Part shown: positions 1 to 9,033 of the stretch, piece after piece
How positions within the stretch are numbered: position 1 is the first letter of the stretch
How the letters are laid out: every line of letters starts with the position of its first letter
Assembly (NCBI RefSeq): GCF_007558725.1
Contig: NZ_VLPL01000005.1
Coordinates: forward strand, 124,001 to 188,000
From: Fluviicola chungangensis
Lineage (GTDB): Bacteria; Bacteroidota; Bacteroidia; Flavobacteriales_D; Crocinitomicaceae
DNA length: 64,000 nucleotides
Direction: 5' to 3'
The notes under the pieces: model-generated
Databases searched by the model: none
What the model saw: the letters and a program-made list of their open reading frames with translations, nothing else
Told to the model about the DNA's origin: nothing
Position numbers and translations under genes: made by a program

Positions 1-198
1 AATCCGACAAATGGGTTAATTCTTATTTCCGAGCTAAAGGGACACGAAATATTTGAACTAAAAAACCAGCAGGGACAATCCGTTCCTTTTCAGCAAATTG
101 GAAACGAGATCGCTTTGAAAAATTTGCAAGCAGGAGTTTATTTTCTCACAATCCGTAAAGAAAATCACACAAAAACTTTTCGCGTCATATGTAATTAG
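1..198 (+). CDS. C-terminal end of a T9SS-exported protein (5' truncated by window edge)
   Basis: Only the last 65 codons are present, open from base 1 to a TAG at 196-198. The translation begins NPTNG and runs through a short beta-rich stretch containing LQAGVYFLTI and an ending FRVICN. This is the form of a type A T9SS sorting domain (Por_Secre_tail): a PNP-like start, a G-x-Y-x-L/V strand near the end and a basic C-terminal strand. Such domains send proteins through the outer membrane and are cleaved there. The cargo part lies outside the window, so its function cannot be told. Confidence 0.75.
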   Translation, partial: NPTNGLILISELKGHEIFELKNQQGQSVPFQQIGNEIALKNLQAGVYFLTIRKENHTKTFRVICN

Positions 199-223
199 TG
201 AAAAAATGCGCTAAATTTAGCCT

Positions 224-1363
224 ATGTCCGACACAAAAAGACATATTCTAATTATGAGCTCCTGGTTTCCGACACGCGTCGACCCGTATGCCGGAAATTT
301 TGTAGAACGCTTTGCGCACTTGCTTTCAGACACCTATGAAGTAACCGTACTTCATACAATGGGCGACAAAAATTGCAGTTCCATTGAAGTCGATGATCAG
401 CAAACCGATAACCTGCGCATCATCCGCATTTATCATCACATCTCCAAGAACCGTTTTATTCATTGGTGGCTTCAGCGAAAAGCACTGAGAAAAGGGTTGG
501 GAATGCTGGATCACATTGATTTGATCTTTGCACATGTTTTTCTTCCTAGAGCTATGCAGTTCGCCCGGGTACAGCGGTATTTCCACGTGCCTCTGATTGT
601 GATGGAACATGGATCGTATTACCGGAAAAAACTGATTAAAAGTTTTATTTCCCTGCACCAGCAGGTTATTAAACGCGGAAGCAGGCATACCAGTGAAATA
701 GTTGCTGTTTCAAATGTATTGAGAACAGACATGAAACCGGTCTTTCCAACTACGAAGATCCAGGTTGTTCCCAATTTTGTAGACGAAGACCTGTTCACTT
801 TAAGAGAAACCAATCCGGTTCACCGCACCAAGTTCATTCACATTTCAACACTGGATAAGAACACAAAGAATCCGGGTTTTCTCTTCGACGGATTTCTAAA
901 TGCCTACCTGGAATCAGGAAAGAAGGTCAGTTTAACGGTTGTTTCCGATCAGGATACGGATGAATGGGAAAGATGGGCTAAATTAAACAGCTGCCGGGAA
1001 GCGATCAATTTCATTGGGCCGTGCGAATGGGAAGAAGTCAGCCAATTGTTAAGAGAACACGATGCCCTGATCCTGACATCCGAATATGAAACGTTCAGTA
1101 TTGTGATTGCTGAAGCCTGGTTAACTGGAACTCCCATTATTTCCACACCGGTGGGAATTGCTGCAAATATGACTGAAGCATTGGGCATTAGAATAGAACA
1201 CAACAACATCGCCGATCTGAAACATGCAATTTTGGATATGATGAATGGAAAGTTCCAATTCGATAAGGAATTCTTACGTGCCTTTGGGATGCAATTTTCC
1301 AAGGAAAGCGTTAAGAAACAATTGATCGAGTTATTCAACAAGCATTTCATTATTTACGAATAG
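224..1363 (+). CDS. Glycosyltransferase family 4 (GT4)
   Basis: A 379-residue protein of normal length for a GT-B fold glycosyltransferase that retains the anomeric configuration. The N-terminus (ILIMSSWFPTRVDPYAGNFV) is the typical acceptor-side start seen in exopolysaccharide and LPS GT4 enzymes. The donor-sugar signature EX7E is present at E289 and E297, followed by GTPIISTPVG. No signal peptide; expected at the cytoplasmic face of the inner membrane. It starts 25 bp after the preceding stop. Its sugar donor and acceptor cannot be told from sequence, and it is not embedded in a larger glycan cluster here. Confidence 0.85.
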   Translation: MSDTKRHILIMSSWFPTRVDPYAGNFVERFAHLLSDTYEVTVLHTMGDKNCSSIEVDDQQTDNLRIIRIYHHISKNRFIHWWLQRKALRKGLGMLDHIDLIFAHVFLPRAMQFARVQRYFHVPLIVMEHGSYYRKKLIKSFISLHQQVIKRGSRHTSEIVAVSNVLRTDMKPVFPTTKIQVVPNFVDEDLFTLRETNPVHRTKFIHISTLDKNTKNPGFLFDGFLNAYLESGKKVSLTVVSDQDTDEWERWAKLNSCREAINFIGPCEWEEVSQLLREHDALILTSEYETFSIVIAEAWLTGTPIISTPVGIAANMTEALGIRIEHNNIADLKHAILDMMNGKFQFDKEFLRAFGMQFSKESVKKQLIELFNKHFIIYE

Positions 1364-1408
1364 TTCAAACAGTTTAATCGTTGAATTTTTAAATTCTTAA
1401 ACTTTTTC

Positions 1409-1852
1409 ATGGACAAAAGAACACTCTTCCAACTCTTAACGGCCGGCATATCTGAGAAAATAACTTCCTTACAGGCAGATATTGCCGATTTGCAAAAGGG
1501 AATGACAGAAGACAGTAAAAGTTCAGCTGGAGACAAATTCGAAACGGCACGCGAAATGGCACAGCAGGAACTGGTAAAACTAAGCAAACAGTTAAACGAA
1601 CAGCACCGTTTGAAAAGTTTGCTCGCCAATCAACCGATTGAACATACACTCCAGGTTCAACCTGGATCACTTGTTCAGACCAATAAAGGATTGTTTCTAA
1701 TCGGAATTCCGATTGGGAATAATTTCTTTGAAGGCAAGAAACTGACCGGGATTGGTCTGGGTGCTCCTCTTGGTCAATTGTTACTGCACAAAAAGAAAGC
1801 AGACCAGGTTTTCTTTAATAATCAGCAATTCATCATCGAAGAAATCTATTGA
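1409..1852 (+). CDS. GreA/GreB-like coiled-coil protein
   Basis: A 147-residue soluble protein. Residues ~15-75 form a charged helical hairpin with SSAGDKFETAREMA, resembling the conserved tip segment of GreA-type transcript cleavage factors. Residues ~80-147 are beta-rich with G-rich turns (LIGIPIGNNFF, GIGLGAPLGQLL) as in the FKBP-like C-terminal domain of Gre factors. It is divergent from true GreA, so a role at RNA polymerase is inference from architecture. The 45 bp before the ATG is an AT-rich self-complementary stretch related to the elements described at 17897, 24140, 29202 and 33031. Confidence 0.5.
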   Translation: MDKRTLFQLLTAGISEKITSLQADIADLQKGMTEDSKSSAGDKFETAREMAQQELVKLSKQLNEQHRLKSLLANQPIEHTLQVQPGSLVQTNKGLFLIGIPIGNNFFEGKKLTGIGLGAPLGQLLLHKKKADQVFFNNQQFIIEEIY

Positions 1853-2213
1853 TGCAAGCACAAACATTTTTTACTGCTCCACCATAAAAAATCAATATTC
1901 AAACTACTTGTAATTCTCCTGTCATTGAATTCGGGATTCTGCTTTTCCCTGGATATCCCATACAGACACTATTTAAACAACCTATTCAAACGGAAATAGA
2001 AGCTTTTGTCGTGAAATTGACCATTCGATCATAGAAACCGGAAAAGATTACATTTTAAAACACTATTTTTGATCCATTGCAAAATCCTTTTAGCTGGTAT
2101 TAACTCAATGTTAAGAAGCTTCATAATTTGTTTACACAAGCCTTACAATCCAATAATTTTGCACTTAATTTAGAATAATCTTGTAGCTGTTCCTTTGTGG
2201 CAAAATTAAAGCT
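1853..2213. other. Intergenic region before the TonB receptor
   Basis: No convincing gene. In the frame of the upstream gene the sequence past its stop reads a short hydrophobic stretch ending at a TAG near 2000, but it has no ATG and no ribosome-binding site, so it may be decayed coding sequence. TAATTTTG at 2154-2161 fits the Bacteroidota -7 consensus TAnnTTTG, with TTTG at 2127-2130 but a long 23-bp spacer; it may drive the receptor gene that starts at 2214. Confidence 0.35.
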
Positions 2214-5186
2214 ATGAAGATATTTCTTTCCGTTGTTTCATTACTAATTGCAGGTTTTGCATTTACGCAAGACAAAAACACCGGAGTAATTCAGGGAAAA
2301 GTGATCGATTCTGAAACAGGAGAAGGACTTCCTTCCGCCCAGGTAGAATTGGTTGAAAAAGCAAAACGAATCCTGTCTGACATCGAAGGTATTTACAATT
2401 TCGACAAATTGGAAAAGGGGACGTACACAATCAAAATCGTGTATCCCGGAATGCCAACCCAAGTTGTAAATGACATCCAGGTTAAGCCGGGAGAAGTGAC
2501 TAATATTGACGTAGTCATGTCGCCACCTGCAGAAGACAGTACTTCCATCGGTGAAATTGTTATTTCCGCAAAAAGAATTACAGATACAGACCAGGGAGTT
2601 GTGTTGGCCCAGAAGAATGCCAACAGCGTAGGCGATGTGGTGTCCAGTCAATCCATTCAAAAATCTACCGCCAGCAACACCAGTGATGTATTGAAAATGG
2701 TCAGTGGCGCAAGCATCCAGGACAATAAATTTGCAGTCATTCGTGGTTTGAACGACCGATACAATGCTGCTTTCCTGAATGGTTCCCCGCTTCCTAGTTC
2801 CGAAAGCGACAGAAAAGCATTCTCATTCGATATGTTTCCATCCAATATGCTGGACAACTTAACGATTACCAAATCCGCAACTCCGGACCAACCGGCAGAA
2901 TTTGCAGGAGGATTAATCCAAATCAATACGAAAAGTATTCCTGAAAAGAACTTCTTTTCATTCCAGGTAGGAACCGGAATCAATACCATCACGACTTTTA
3001 AAGACCGTACTTCTTATAAAGGAGGAAAAACGGATTGGATAGGAATTGATGACGGAACACGTAAAATTCCAGCTGCGGTACCGGCATACGGACAATACCC
3101 GTTAAATATTCACGACCAGGCCAAACTGGCCAAAGAAGTATCCACAGACTGGGCAACGACAGACAGTAAATTCCTTCCGAATCTAAGCCTCCAGGCTTCA
3201 GCTGGTTTCAATAAGAAATTCGGAAAACGTGAATTCGGGATGATCGCTGCGCTTACTTACAGCAGAAGCTTTAGCTACAATGAAACCGTTCGTCGGGGTT
3301 ATTCAAACAGCACAGACCCGAATTCAGTTCAATCGACACAAATCGATTACGACTATTTGGACCACAATAACGTGACCAACTTACTTGCGGGAGCTTTAAT
3401 GAATTTTGCTTTCAAGATCAATGAACGCAACACAATCAACTTTAAAAATATCTACAGTATCAACTCTTCCGATAAACTGATCAACAGAACAGGAGAAATC
3501 AATCCACTGGAATCCAATCCGAATTTATTGAGATCCAATGCACGCTGGTTCACCTCGGATCAGGTTTATTCCGGACAATTGGAAGGACAGCACGGTTTAA
3601 GAGCCAAAGGATTAAAAGTAAACTGGTTGGCAGGATACAGCAACGTTCACCGTACTGTTCCGAATTTGAGCAGATCAATCTATACCCGTAATAAATACAT
3701 CATTGACCCGAGTAATCCAAATGCAAGAGATACGCAATATGTAGCCAATATTTCATACACGAATGTTGGTCCGAGCTACGGAGGAGGAATGTTTTTCTCA
3801 GACAACAAAGAAAGTTCAATCAACGAGCGGGTGGATTTGGCATACGGAACGAACTTATTCGGAAAATTCAAAAGCGAATTCAAGATCGGGGTGTACAACC
3901 AGGTCCGTACCAGAAAGTTTGATGCACGCCAATTGGGATATACCCGTTACGGTGTAACAGGAGGAAGTGTTCAATTCGACGAAAGTTTATTGTATTTGCC
4001 GGAGGACCAGATCTTCTCTTCTCAAAACATGGGATTAATCGAACCGGGAGCTAACGGGAACCCTGGAAAAGGTGGTTTTAAATTGACCGACGGAACCAAA
4101 TTCTCTGATAAATACGACGCACAATCCATGTTGAACGCGGCATACCTTCAATTGGATAATCGATTCGGACGTTTCCGTTTCATCTATGGTGTTCGTGCCG
4201 AATATTTCCAGCAACAATTGAACGCACTGAGAGACGACAATTCTGAATTGAAAATCAATACCAAGAAGTTGGATGTTCTTCCTTCCATCAATGCCATTTT
4301 TGAAGCAAACAGACGAACAAATGTTCGTTTGAGTTACTCGCAAACATTGAACAGACCGGAATACCGCGAACTTGCTCCTTTTGCATTCTATGATTTCACT
4401 ACGAACTTTGTAATTTCAGGAAATGACAGTTTGAAACGAGCATTGATCCACAACCTGGATTTACGATACGAAACATTCCCCGGAAGAGGTCAATTATTCT
4501 CTGCGACCATCTTCTACAAAAACTTCATCAATCCGATCGAGCAAAAATCCCGTCCGGATGTTATCAATGAGATTTCGTTCCAAAATGTGGCTTCTGCAAC
4601 CAACTACGGGTTGGAATTGGAGGCGCGTACTCTGATCTCAACAATCTTCGGTTTGGATACTTCTTCCTTCTTTGATGATTTGACCGTATACTCGAATTTA
4701 TCTATTATCCGTTCGAAAGTAGATGTTTCAAGTGTTGCGGGAAGTGTAGCAGATTCAAGACCGCTTCAGGGTCAGTCTCCGTATGTTTTCAACGCGGGAA
4801 TCCGATATGACAATCCGCGCAATCAATGGGGAGCTGCATTGAACATCAACCGTGTCGGACAGCGCATCGCCATCGTTGGGAACGTGAATGAGCCGGATTT
4901 GTGGGAACAGGCAAGAACGTTCCTTGATCTGCAGATTACAAAATCCTTTATGAAAGGACGGGCACAGTTTAAATTAAACATCCAGAATATTCTTGCGCAA
5001 GACCAGGTCTTCTATCAAAACAGTTCAACAGCAAGAGCTGATGCGAAAGGAATGAACGGGTTCTTTAACACCATTTTCGTTGGAGACAAGAATAATGTGA
5101 AAGGATACAACAAGGATATTGATCAGCAAGTATGGAAAACGAATTTCGGAAGAACATTCAGTGCCTCCATCAGCTTCCGATTGTAA
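2214..5186 (+). CDS. TonB-dependent outer membrane receptor with carboxypeptidase-like N-terminal domain
   Basis: A 990-residue protein. Residues 1-19 are a signal peptide (ends AFTQ). Residues ~24-100 form a carboxypeptidase-regulatory-like (CarbopepD_reg_2) beta-sandwich beginning VIQGKVIDSETGEGL. A plug domain with VIRGLNDRYNAAFLNG and SATPDQPAEFAGG follows at ~125-250, then a long 22-strand-type beta-barrel ending in the aromatic-rich FSASISFRL. The family takes up substrates using TonB energy. The adjacent beta-helix T9SS protein at 5401 is a likely partner at the cell surface. The substrate is unknown; no SusD-like gene accompanies it, which argues against a standard glycan-uptake locus. 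Confidence 0.9.
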   Translation: MKIFLSVVSLLIAGFAFTQDKNTGVIQGKVIDSETGEGLPSAQVELVEKAKRILSDIEGIYNFDKLEKGTYTIKIVYPGMPTQVVNDIQVKPGEVTNIDVVMSPPAEDSTSIGEIVISAKRITDTDQGVVLAQKNANSVGDVVSSQSIQKSTASNTSDVLKMVSGASIQDNKFAVIRGLNDRYNAAFLNGSPLPSSESDRKAFSFDMFPSNMLDNLTITKSATPDQPAEFAGGLIQINTKSIPEKNFFSFQVGTGINTITTFKDRTSYKGGKTDWIGIDDGTRKIPAAVPAYGQYPLNIHDQAKLAKEVSTDWATTDSKFLPNLSLQASAGFNKKFGKREFGMIAALTYSRSFSYNETVRRGYSNSTDPNSVQSTQIDYDYLDHNNVTNLLAGALMNFAFKINERNTINFKNIYSINSSDKLINRTGEINPLESNPNLLRSNARWFTSDQVYSGQLEGQHGLRAKGLKVNWLAGYSNVHRTVPNLSRSIYTRNKYIIDPSNPNARDTQYVANISYTNVGPSYGGGMFFSDNKESSINERVDLAYGTNLFGKFKSEFKIGVYNQVRTRKFDARQLGYTRYGVTGGSVQFDESLLYLPEDQIFSSQNMGLIEPGANGNPGKGGFKLTDGTKFSDKYDAQSMLNAAYLQLDNRFGRFRFIYGVRAEYFQQQLNALRDDNSELKINTKKLDVLPSINAIFEANRRTNVRLSYSQTLNRPEYRELAPFAFYDFTTNFVISGNDSLKRALIHNLDLRYETFPGRGQLFSATIFYKNFINPIEQKSRPDVINEISFQNVASATNYGLELEARTLISTIFGLDTSSFFDDLTVYSNLSIIRSKVDVSSVAGSVADSRPLQGQSPYVFNAGIRYDNPRNQWGAALNINRVGQRIAIVGNVNEPDLWEQARTFLDLQITKSFMKGRAQFKLNIQNILAQDQVFYQNSSTARADAKGMNGFFNTIFVGDKNNVKGYNKDIDQQVWKTNFGRTFSASISFRL

Positions 5187-5203
5187 GATAAAAAACATCC
5201 GGG

Positions 5204-5240
5204 AGGCCATCAGTCAATTGATTGATGGCCTTTCTTTTTC
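5204..5240 (+). terminator. Rho-independent terminator after the TonB receptor
   Basis: AGGCCATC and GATGGCCT pair around a 12-nt loop, which is itself partly self-complementary, and are followed by TTTCTTTTT. It begins 18 bp after the receptor stop, so the downstream beta-helix gene should have its own transcript. Confidence 0.85.
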
Positions 5241-5400
5241 AGTTTAACTTTTTACGTGTCACTAAAACGATTGAGCTAATATTAAATTATTGCTACTTCA
5301 GTTAAGATGAACTTAACATTTATTTACTTGAATCGTAACTTAAAGTAAAGGATAGAACAAGGTTAGTAAATCAATTTTGTACCAAGAAAAAAAACGAAAA

Positions 5401-7014
5401 ATGAAAAAAATTTACTTAAGTGCATTGTTCGCAGGTTTAGGAACTTTAGCAGCATTTGGACAGTTTGAACAAACAACGTATCGCGGTGCTTTTGCTCCAG
5501 CTCCAACTCCGATGTGGACAGAAGGATGGGCAAACTGGGATCCTCAAAACACAAACTACGGTACCCCAAACCAAACGATTACAACAAACATCACAGCAAA
5601 CACTACCTGGACTGCAGGAAATGTTTACTTGTTACAAGGTCAGATCTACGTTAAGAACAACGCAACTTTGACTATTGAACCGGGAACAATCATCATGGGT
5701 GACAAAGCTGTTCAGGGTTCAGGTTTGTTTATTACAAAAGGAGCGAAATTGATGGCTCAAGGTACAGCAAACGCTCCGATCGTATTTACATCCAACCAAG
5801 CAGCAGGTTCTCGTTCGGCAGGTGACTGGGGAGGAATCATCCTGTTAGGAAAAGCTGCTAACAACCAAACAAACGGTGTTGCGAATATCGAAGGACTTGC
5901 TCCTACTACAGACACTGAGTTTGGTGGTGGAATGACTCCTGACAATGCAGATAATTCAGGTGCTTTAACATTCGTACGTATCGAATTCCCGGGTTATGCA
6001 TACCAAACGGATAAAGAGATCAACGGGTTGACTTTCGGATCTGTAGGTTCAGGTACTGAGATCAACTTTGTACAGGTTTCTTTCTCTAATGATGATGCAT
6101 ATGAGTGGTTCGGTGGAACAGTAAATGCTAAACATTTGGTTTCTTACAGAAATTTGGATGATGATTTCGATACGGATTTCGGATTCGCAGGAAATGTACA
6201 GTTCGGTTTGATCGTTCGTGACCCGAATATTGCTGATAACCCGTCAGTATCTACTTCAGAAGGTTTTGAATCAGATAACGACGCTTCAGGATCTACAAAC
6301 AATCCTCAAACAAATGCTACATTCTCTAACGTTACAGCAGTCGGGCCTTACCGTGGAAACACTGCTAATACAATTGCTGCAGGATACCGTCGTGGAGCAC
6401 GTATTCGCCGAAATTCCGCTTTAGATATCCGCAACTCGATCTTTATGGATTTCCAAAGAGGAATTCACATTGACGGAGCAGCTTGTGAAGGAAATGCAAC
6501 CAATGGTTTGATCGTATACAAAAACAACATCGTTGCAGGAAATGTTACCGGTAAAGTAACTGAGAAAAATGCAGGAAGTACTTTTGACATCGTATCCTGG
6601 TTCGCAGCCGGATCAAATGATTCAATCGCTTCTACAGCAGGAATTTTAACAACACCTTACAATTACCTTACTCCTGACTACCGTCCGGCAGCAAGTTCTC
6701 CACTTTTAAGCGGATCTGATTTTACAGGTCTTTTGGGAATCAAAGAAGTTTCAGCAATTGCAGGTGTTTCTTTATACCCTAACCCTACCAATTCAAATGC
6801 TAAATTATTTGTTGACGTAGCACAAAACAGTACGATTGAAGTAGTTGTAATGAATGCAAACGGACAAGTAATGCAAACAGTAGGTACTAAATACGCTGAA
6901 GTTGGAACTCATGAGTTCACGATCAACGCAGCAGATTTCGCTCAAGGGTTGTACTACGCAGTAGTAAGAACCAATGATGCAGTGAAGACTGTTAAATTGA
7001 GCGTTGTAAAATAA
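5401..7014 (+). CDS. Secreted beta-helix-like protein with T9SS type A sorting domain
   Basis: 537 residues from the ATG at 5401. A frame-open TTG exists 24 bp upstream but lies on the CAATTTTG promoter-like box at 5372-5379. The ATG start gives a clean signal peptide (MKKIYLSALFAGLGTLAAFGQ). The middle (~60-440) has the regular short beta strands of a right-handed parallel beta-helix, for instance TLTIEPGTIIMGD and DWGGIILLGKA. The last ~75 residues start SLYPNPTNSNAKL and end VKTVKLSVVK, a type A T9SS sorting domain. It follows a TonB receptor, a pairing I recognise as common in Bacteroidota. Ligand or substrate unknown. Confidence 0.85.
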   Translation: MKKIYLSALFAGLGTLAAFGQFEQTTYRGAFAPAPTPMWTEGWANWDPQNTNYGTPNQTITTNITANTTWTAGNVYLLQGQIYVKNNATLTIEPGTIIMGDKAVQGSGLFITKGAKLMAQGTANAPIVFTSNQAAGSRSAGDWGGIILLGKAANNQTNGVANIEGLAPTTDTEFGGGMTPDNADNSGALTFVRIEFPGYAYQTDKEINGLTFGSVGSGTEINFVQVSFSNDDAYEWFGGTVNAKHLVSYRNLDDDFDTDFGFAGNVQFGLIVRDPNIADNPSVSTSEGFESDNDASGSTNNPQTNATFSNVTAVGPYRGNTANTIAAGYRRGARIRRNSALDIRNSIFMDFQRGIHIDGAACEGNATNGLIVYKNNIVAGNVTGKVTEKNAGSTFDIVSWFAAGSNDSIASTAGILTTPYNYLTPDYRPAASSPLLSGSDFTGLLGIKEVSAIAGVSLYPNPTNSNAKLFVDVAQNSTIEVVVMNANGQVMQTVGTKYAEVGTHEFTINAADFAQGLYYAVVRTNDAVKTVKLSVVK

Positions 7015-7108
7015 GAGATTAGCTAAGGCTGATCGAAGACTACTAATCCAGTAATTCCGGATTTCTGACGGAAAAAGTTTTCTCTGTTAGTTTAGTTTTA
7101 TAGCAAGT

Positions 7109-7137
7109 AAAAGGGTTCGTTTCGACGGACCCTTTTT
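7109..7137 (+). terminator. Rho-independent terminator with TTCG loop
   Basis: AGGGTTCGT and ACGGACCCT form a 9-bp stem capped by TTCG, followed by TTTTT. It terminates the beta-helix gene that ends at 7014. Confidence 0.85.
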
Positions 7138-7336
7138 CATATCGTGAAATTGCAACAACATGAAAACATGCTATCATGTTTTCGTTATATAACGAAGAGG
7201 CACCAAAGTGAGACTGGAAATAACTAATCAAATCCCTGTAAAATCTGTCATTAAAGCCCTATTTTAATCTGATAATATCCCTATCTTCGTACAAAATTAT
7301 TCGACCATACATGTCGGGGTCTAAAGAAAAAGCATC
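7138..7336. other. Intergenic region before the FMN reductase gene
   Basis: With the preceding terminator this makes up the 322-bp gap 7015-7336. It holds a perfect hairpin, GAAAACATG-CTAT-CATGTTTTC (7162-7183), overlapping a second small palindrome CGTTATATAACG (7183-7194). TATCTTCG at 7282-7289 is one base off the TAnnTTTG -7 box and could serve the gene at 7337. No coding sequence seen. Confidence 0.4.
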
Positions 7337-7870
7337 ATGAAAATATTAGCATTCGGAGCAAGTACCAGTAAATCTTCTATCAACCAGCAATTTGCCCATT
7401 TTGCTGCCCATCAATTTGATGGAGAGGTCAACATGATCGACTTAAACGACTTCGAAATGCCTGTTTTTTCTGTGGATAAAGAAAAGAAAGATGGATACCC
7501 GGTTCAGGCGCACGAATTGCATGACATTATTGAAAATTCGGACTTTTTAGTCATTTCCATGACGGAACATAACGGAAGTTATACGGCTGCGTTCAAAAAC
7601 ACATTGGATTGGTGTTCCAGGTTAAACAACAGCGTATTTCACAACAAACCCATGCTGCTAATCTCCACTTCTCCTGGAAAACTAGGGGCAAAATTCTCCC
7701 TGGAAGCCGCATTAAGCCGTTTCCCGCGCCATACGGCAAATATCCTGGGACATTTTAGCCTGCCAAGTTTTGATGAAAACTTCAAAGACGGAATCATCAA
7801 TGAAGAATTAGCGAAAGAGTTTAATGATTTGATTTCAAACGTAAAGGAAACTTTATCTAAGCTCAAATAG
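7337..7870 (+). CDS. NAD(P)H-dependent FMN reductase family protein
   Basis: 177 residues with the flavodoxin-like NADPH_FMN_red fold. It has an N-terminal strand and phosphate-binding loop (ILAFGASTSKSSINQQ), a central MTEHNGSYTAAFKNTLDW segment characteristic of the family and MLLISTSPGKLGA for FMN contact. Expected to be a soluble flavoprotein that reduces quinones, FMN or similar acceptors; the physiological substrate is not evident. Its 3' end overlaps the convergent bshB1 gene by 18 bp (7853-7870), so the two transcripts run into each other. Confidence 0.8.
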   Translation: MKILAFGASTSKSSINQQFAHFAAHQFDGEVNMIDLNDFEMPVFSVDKEKKDGYPVQAHELHDIIENSDFLVISMTEHNGSYTAAFKNTLDWCSRLNNSVFHNKPMLLISTSPGKLGAKFSLEAALSRFPRHTANILGHFSLPSFDENFKDGIINEELAKEFNDLISNVKETLSKLK

Positions 7871-8572
7871 AGAATTCACACCGATAATTCGCTCCACAGT
7901 ATAACCTTCCGCATAGCGGACACCTATATTGCGACCGAATTCAGCCATTCTTCCACGAAGAAATTCAAAAAATTCTTCCCCGGAGATCGGGGTCTTCGGT
8001 TCAGTCGAATTCGGATCCCAGAATTGGGTTTTATATGCTTTAATCGAATCGAATTTCTGTTCCACGAAATCCGTCACATCAACAACGAAATCCGGTTGCA
8101 GGTAACGGTCCTGGACATAATGATACACCGCTTGTGGTCTGTGTGCTTCCTGCGGTTCTCCGTTCCATGTTGTTTCAATTTTACGCAACCCGGCTAAAAA
8201 ACACGCTTCGGAAGCCAGTTTACCTCCTCTTCCATGATCCGGATGACGGTCAGAAACAGCATTTAATAATACGATTTGTGGTTTGAATCTCCGGATTTGT
8301 TCAATAATCAATCTTAGATTTTCTTCCGAATGTTCAAAAAAGCCATCGGCCATTTTCAGGTTGACGCGTTCGGTCAATCCCAGTATCCGGGCAGCAGCAG
8401 CAGCTTCTTCCTTACGTGTTTCTTTCGTACCACGCGAGCCCAATTCACCTTGTGTCAGGTCAATAATTCCGGTAGTGTAACCCATTGCCCGGTGCTTCAA
8501 AAGAGTTCCTGAAGCGGAAAGTTCTACATCGTCCGGATGGGCACCGATAGCTAATATATCAATTTGACTCAT
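7853..8572 (-). CDS. bshB1: Bacillithiol biosynthesis deacetylase BshB1
   Basis: 239 residues of the LmbE/PIG-L zinc deacetylase family. The metal motif AHPDD lies at residues 11-15 and the second metal and active-site segment SDRHPDHGRGG at ~107-117. The sequence follows the BshB1 branch, which removes the acetyl group from GlcNAc-malate during synthesis of the thiol bacillithiol. Its start overlaps the upstream glutathione peroxidase stop by 4 bp (ATGA), implying translational coupling. Placing a thiol-synthesis enzyme with a thiol peroxidase supports a shared redox role. Confidence 0.88.
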   Translation of the reverse strand: MSQIDILAIGAHPDDVELSASGTLLKHRAMGYTTGIIDLTQGELGSRGTKETRKEEAAAAARILGLTERVNLKMADGFFEHSEENLRLIIEQIRRFKPQIVLLNAVSDRHPDHGRGGKLASEACFLAGLRKIETTWNGEPQEAHRPQAVYHYVQDRYLQPDFVVDVTDFVEQKFDSIKAYKTQFWDPNSTEPKTPISGEEFFEFLRGRMAEFGRNIGVRYAEGYTVERIIGVNSLFELR

Positions 8573-9033
8573 GATTTTTTAATCCAATCTAAAATATGCG
8601 ATTCTGCAGGCTCTGTTTGAGGAGAAAAATAGCCGGCAATTTTGCCTTCCTGATCGATCAGGTATTTCTGAAAATTCCAGCTTACTTCGGTACCGGTTTG
8701 TTCTTTCAGCCATTCATAAATCGGATGAATCTCTTCACCAATCGTATGCACCTTTTCCGAGAGCGGGAAACTTACCCCGTAATTGACGGAACAAAAAGTT
8801 GCGATCTCTTCTGCTGTTCCCGGCTCCTGTCCGGCAAAATCATTGCAGGGAACTCCTATTATTGCGAAATGATCTCCACCGAATGCTTCATTCAGCTCTT
8901 GAAGCTGCGCATATTGCGGAGTTAACCCGCATTGAGAAGCCACATTCACCAATAGGACTTTCTTCCCTTTAAAATCATTCCAGTCAATCGGTTTCCCGTC
9001 TAAGTAATTCAATGAAAAATCATATAGTCTCAT
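8569..9033 (-). CDS. Glutathione peroxidase family thiol peroxidase
   Basis: 154 residues with a thioredoxin fold. The peroxidatic Cys35 lies in NVASQCGLT, and the WNFQKYLI segment supplies the Trp-Asn of the active-site tetrad. In bacteria with bacillithiol rather than glutathione such cysteine-type GPx proteins usually use thioredoxin or another thiol as reductant. No signal peptide, so cytoplasmic. It overlaps the start of bshB1 and the end of ccsBA by 4 bp each, forming a three-gene coupled unit. Confidence 0.88.
   Translation of the reverse strand: MRLYDFSLNYLDGKPIDWNDFKGKKVLLVNVASQCGLTPQYAQLQELNEAFGGDHFAIIGVPCNDFAGQEPGTAEEIATFCSVNYGVSFPLSEKVHTIGEEIHPIYEWLKEQTGTEVSWNFQKYLIDQEGKIAGYFSPQTEPAESHILDWIKKS

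Noticed and set aside
1853-2003. Hydrophobic reading frame after the Gre-like gene
   Set aside because: In frame with the upstream gene past its stop, but no ATG and no homology I can name; noted only as possible decay.
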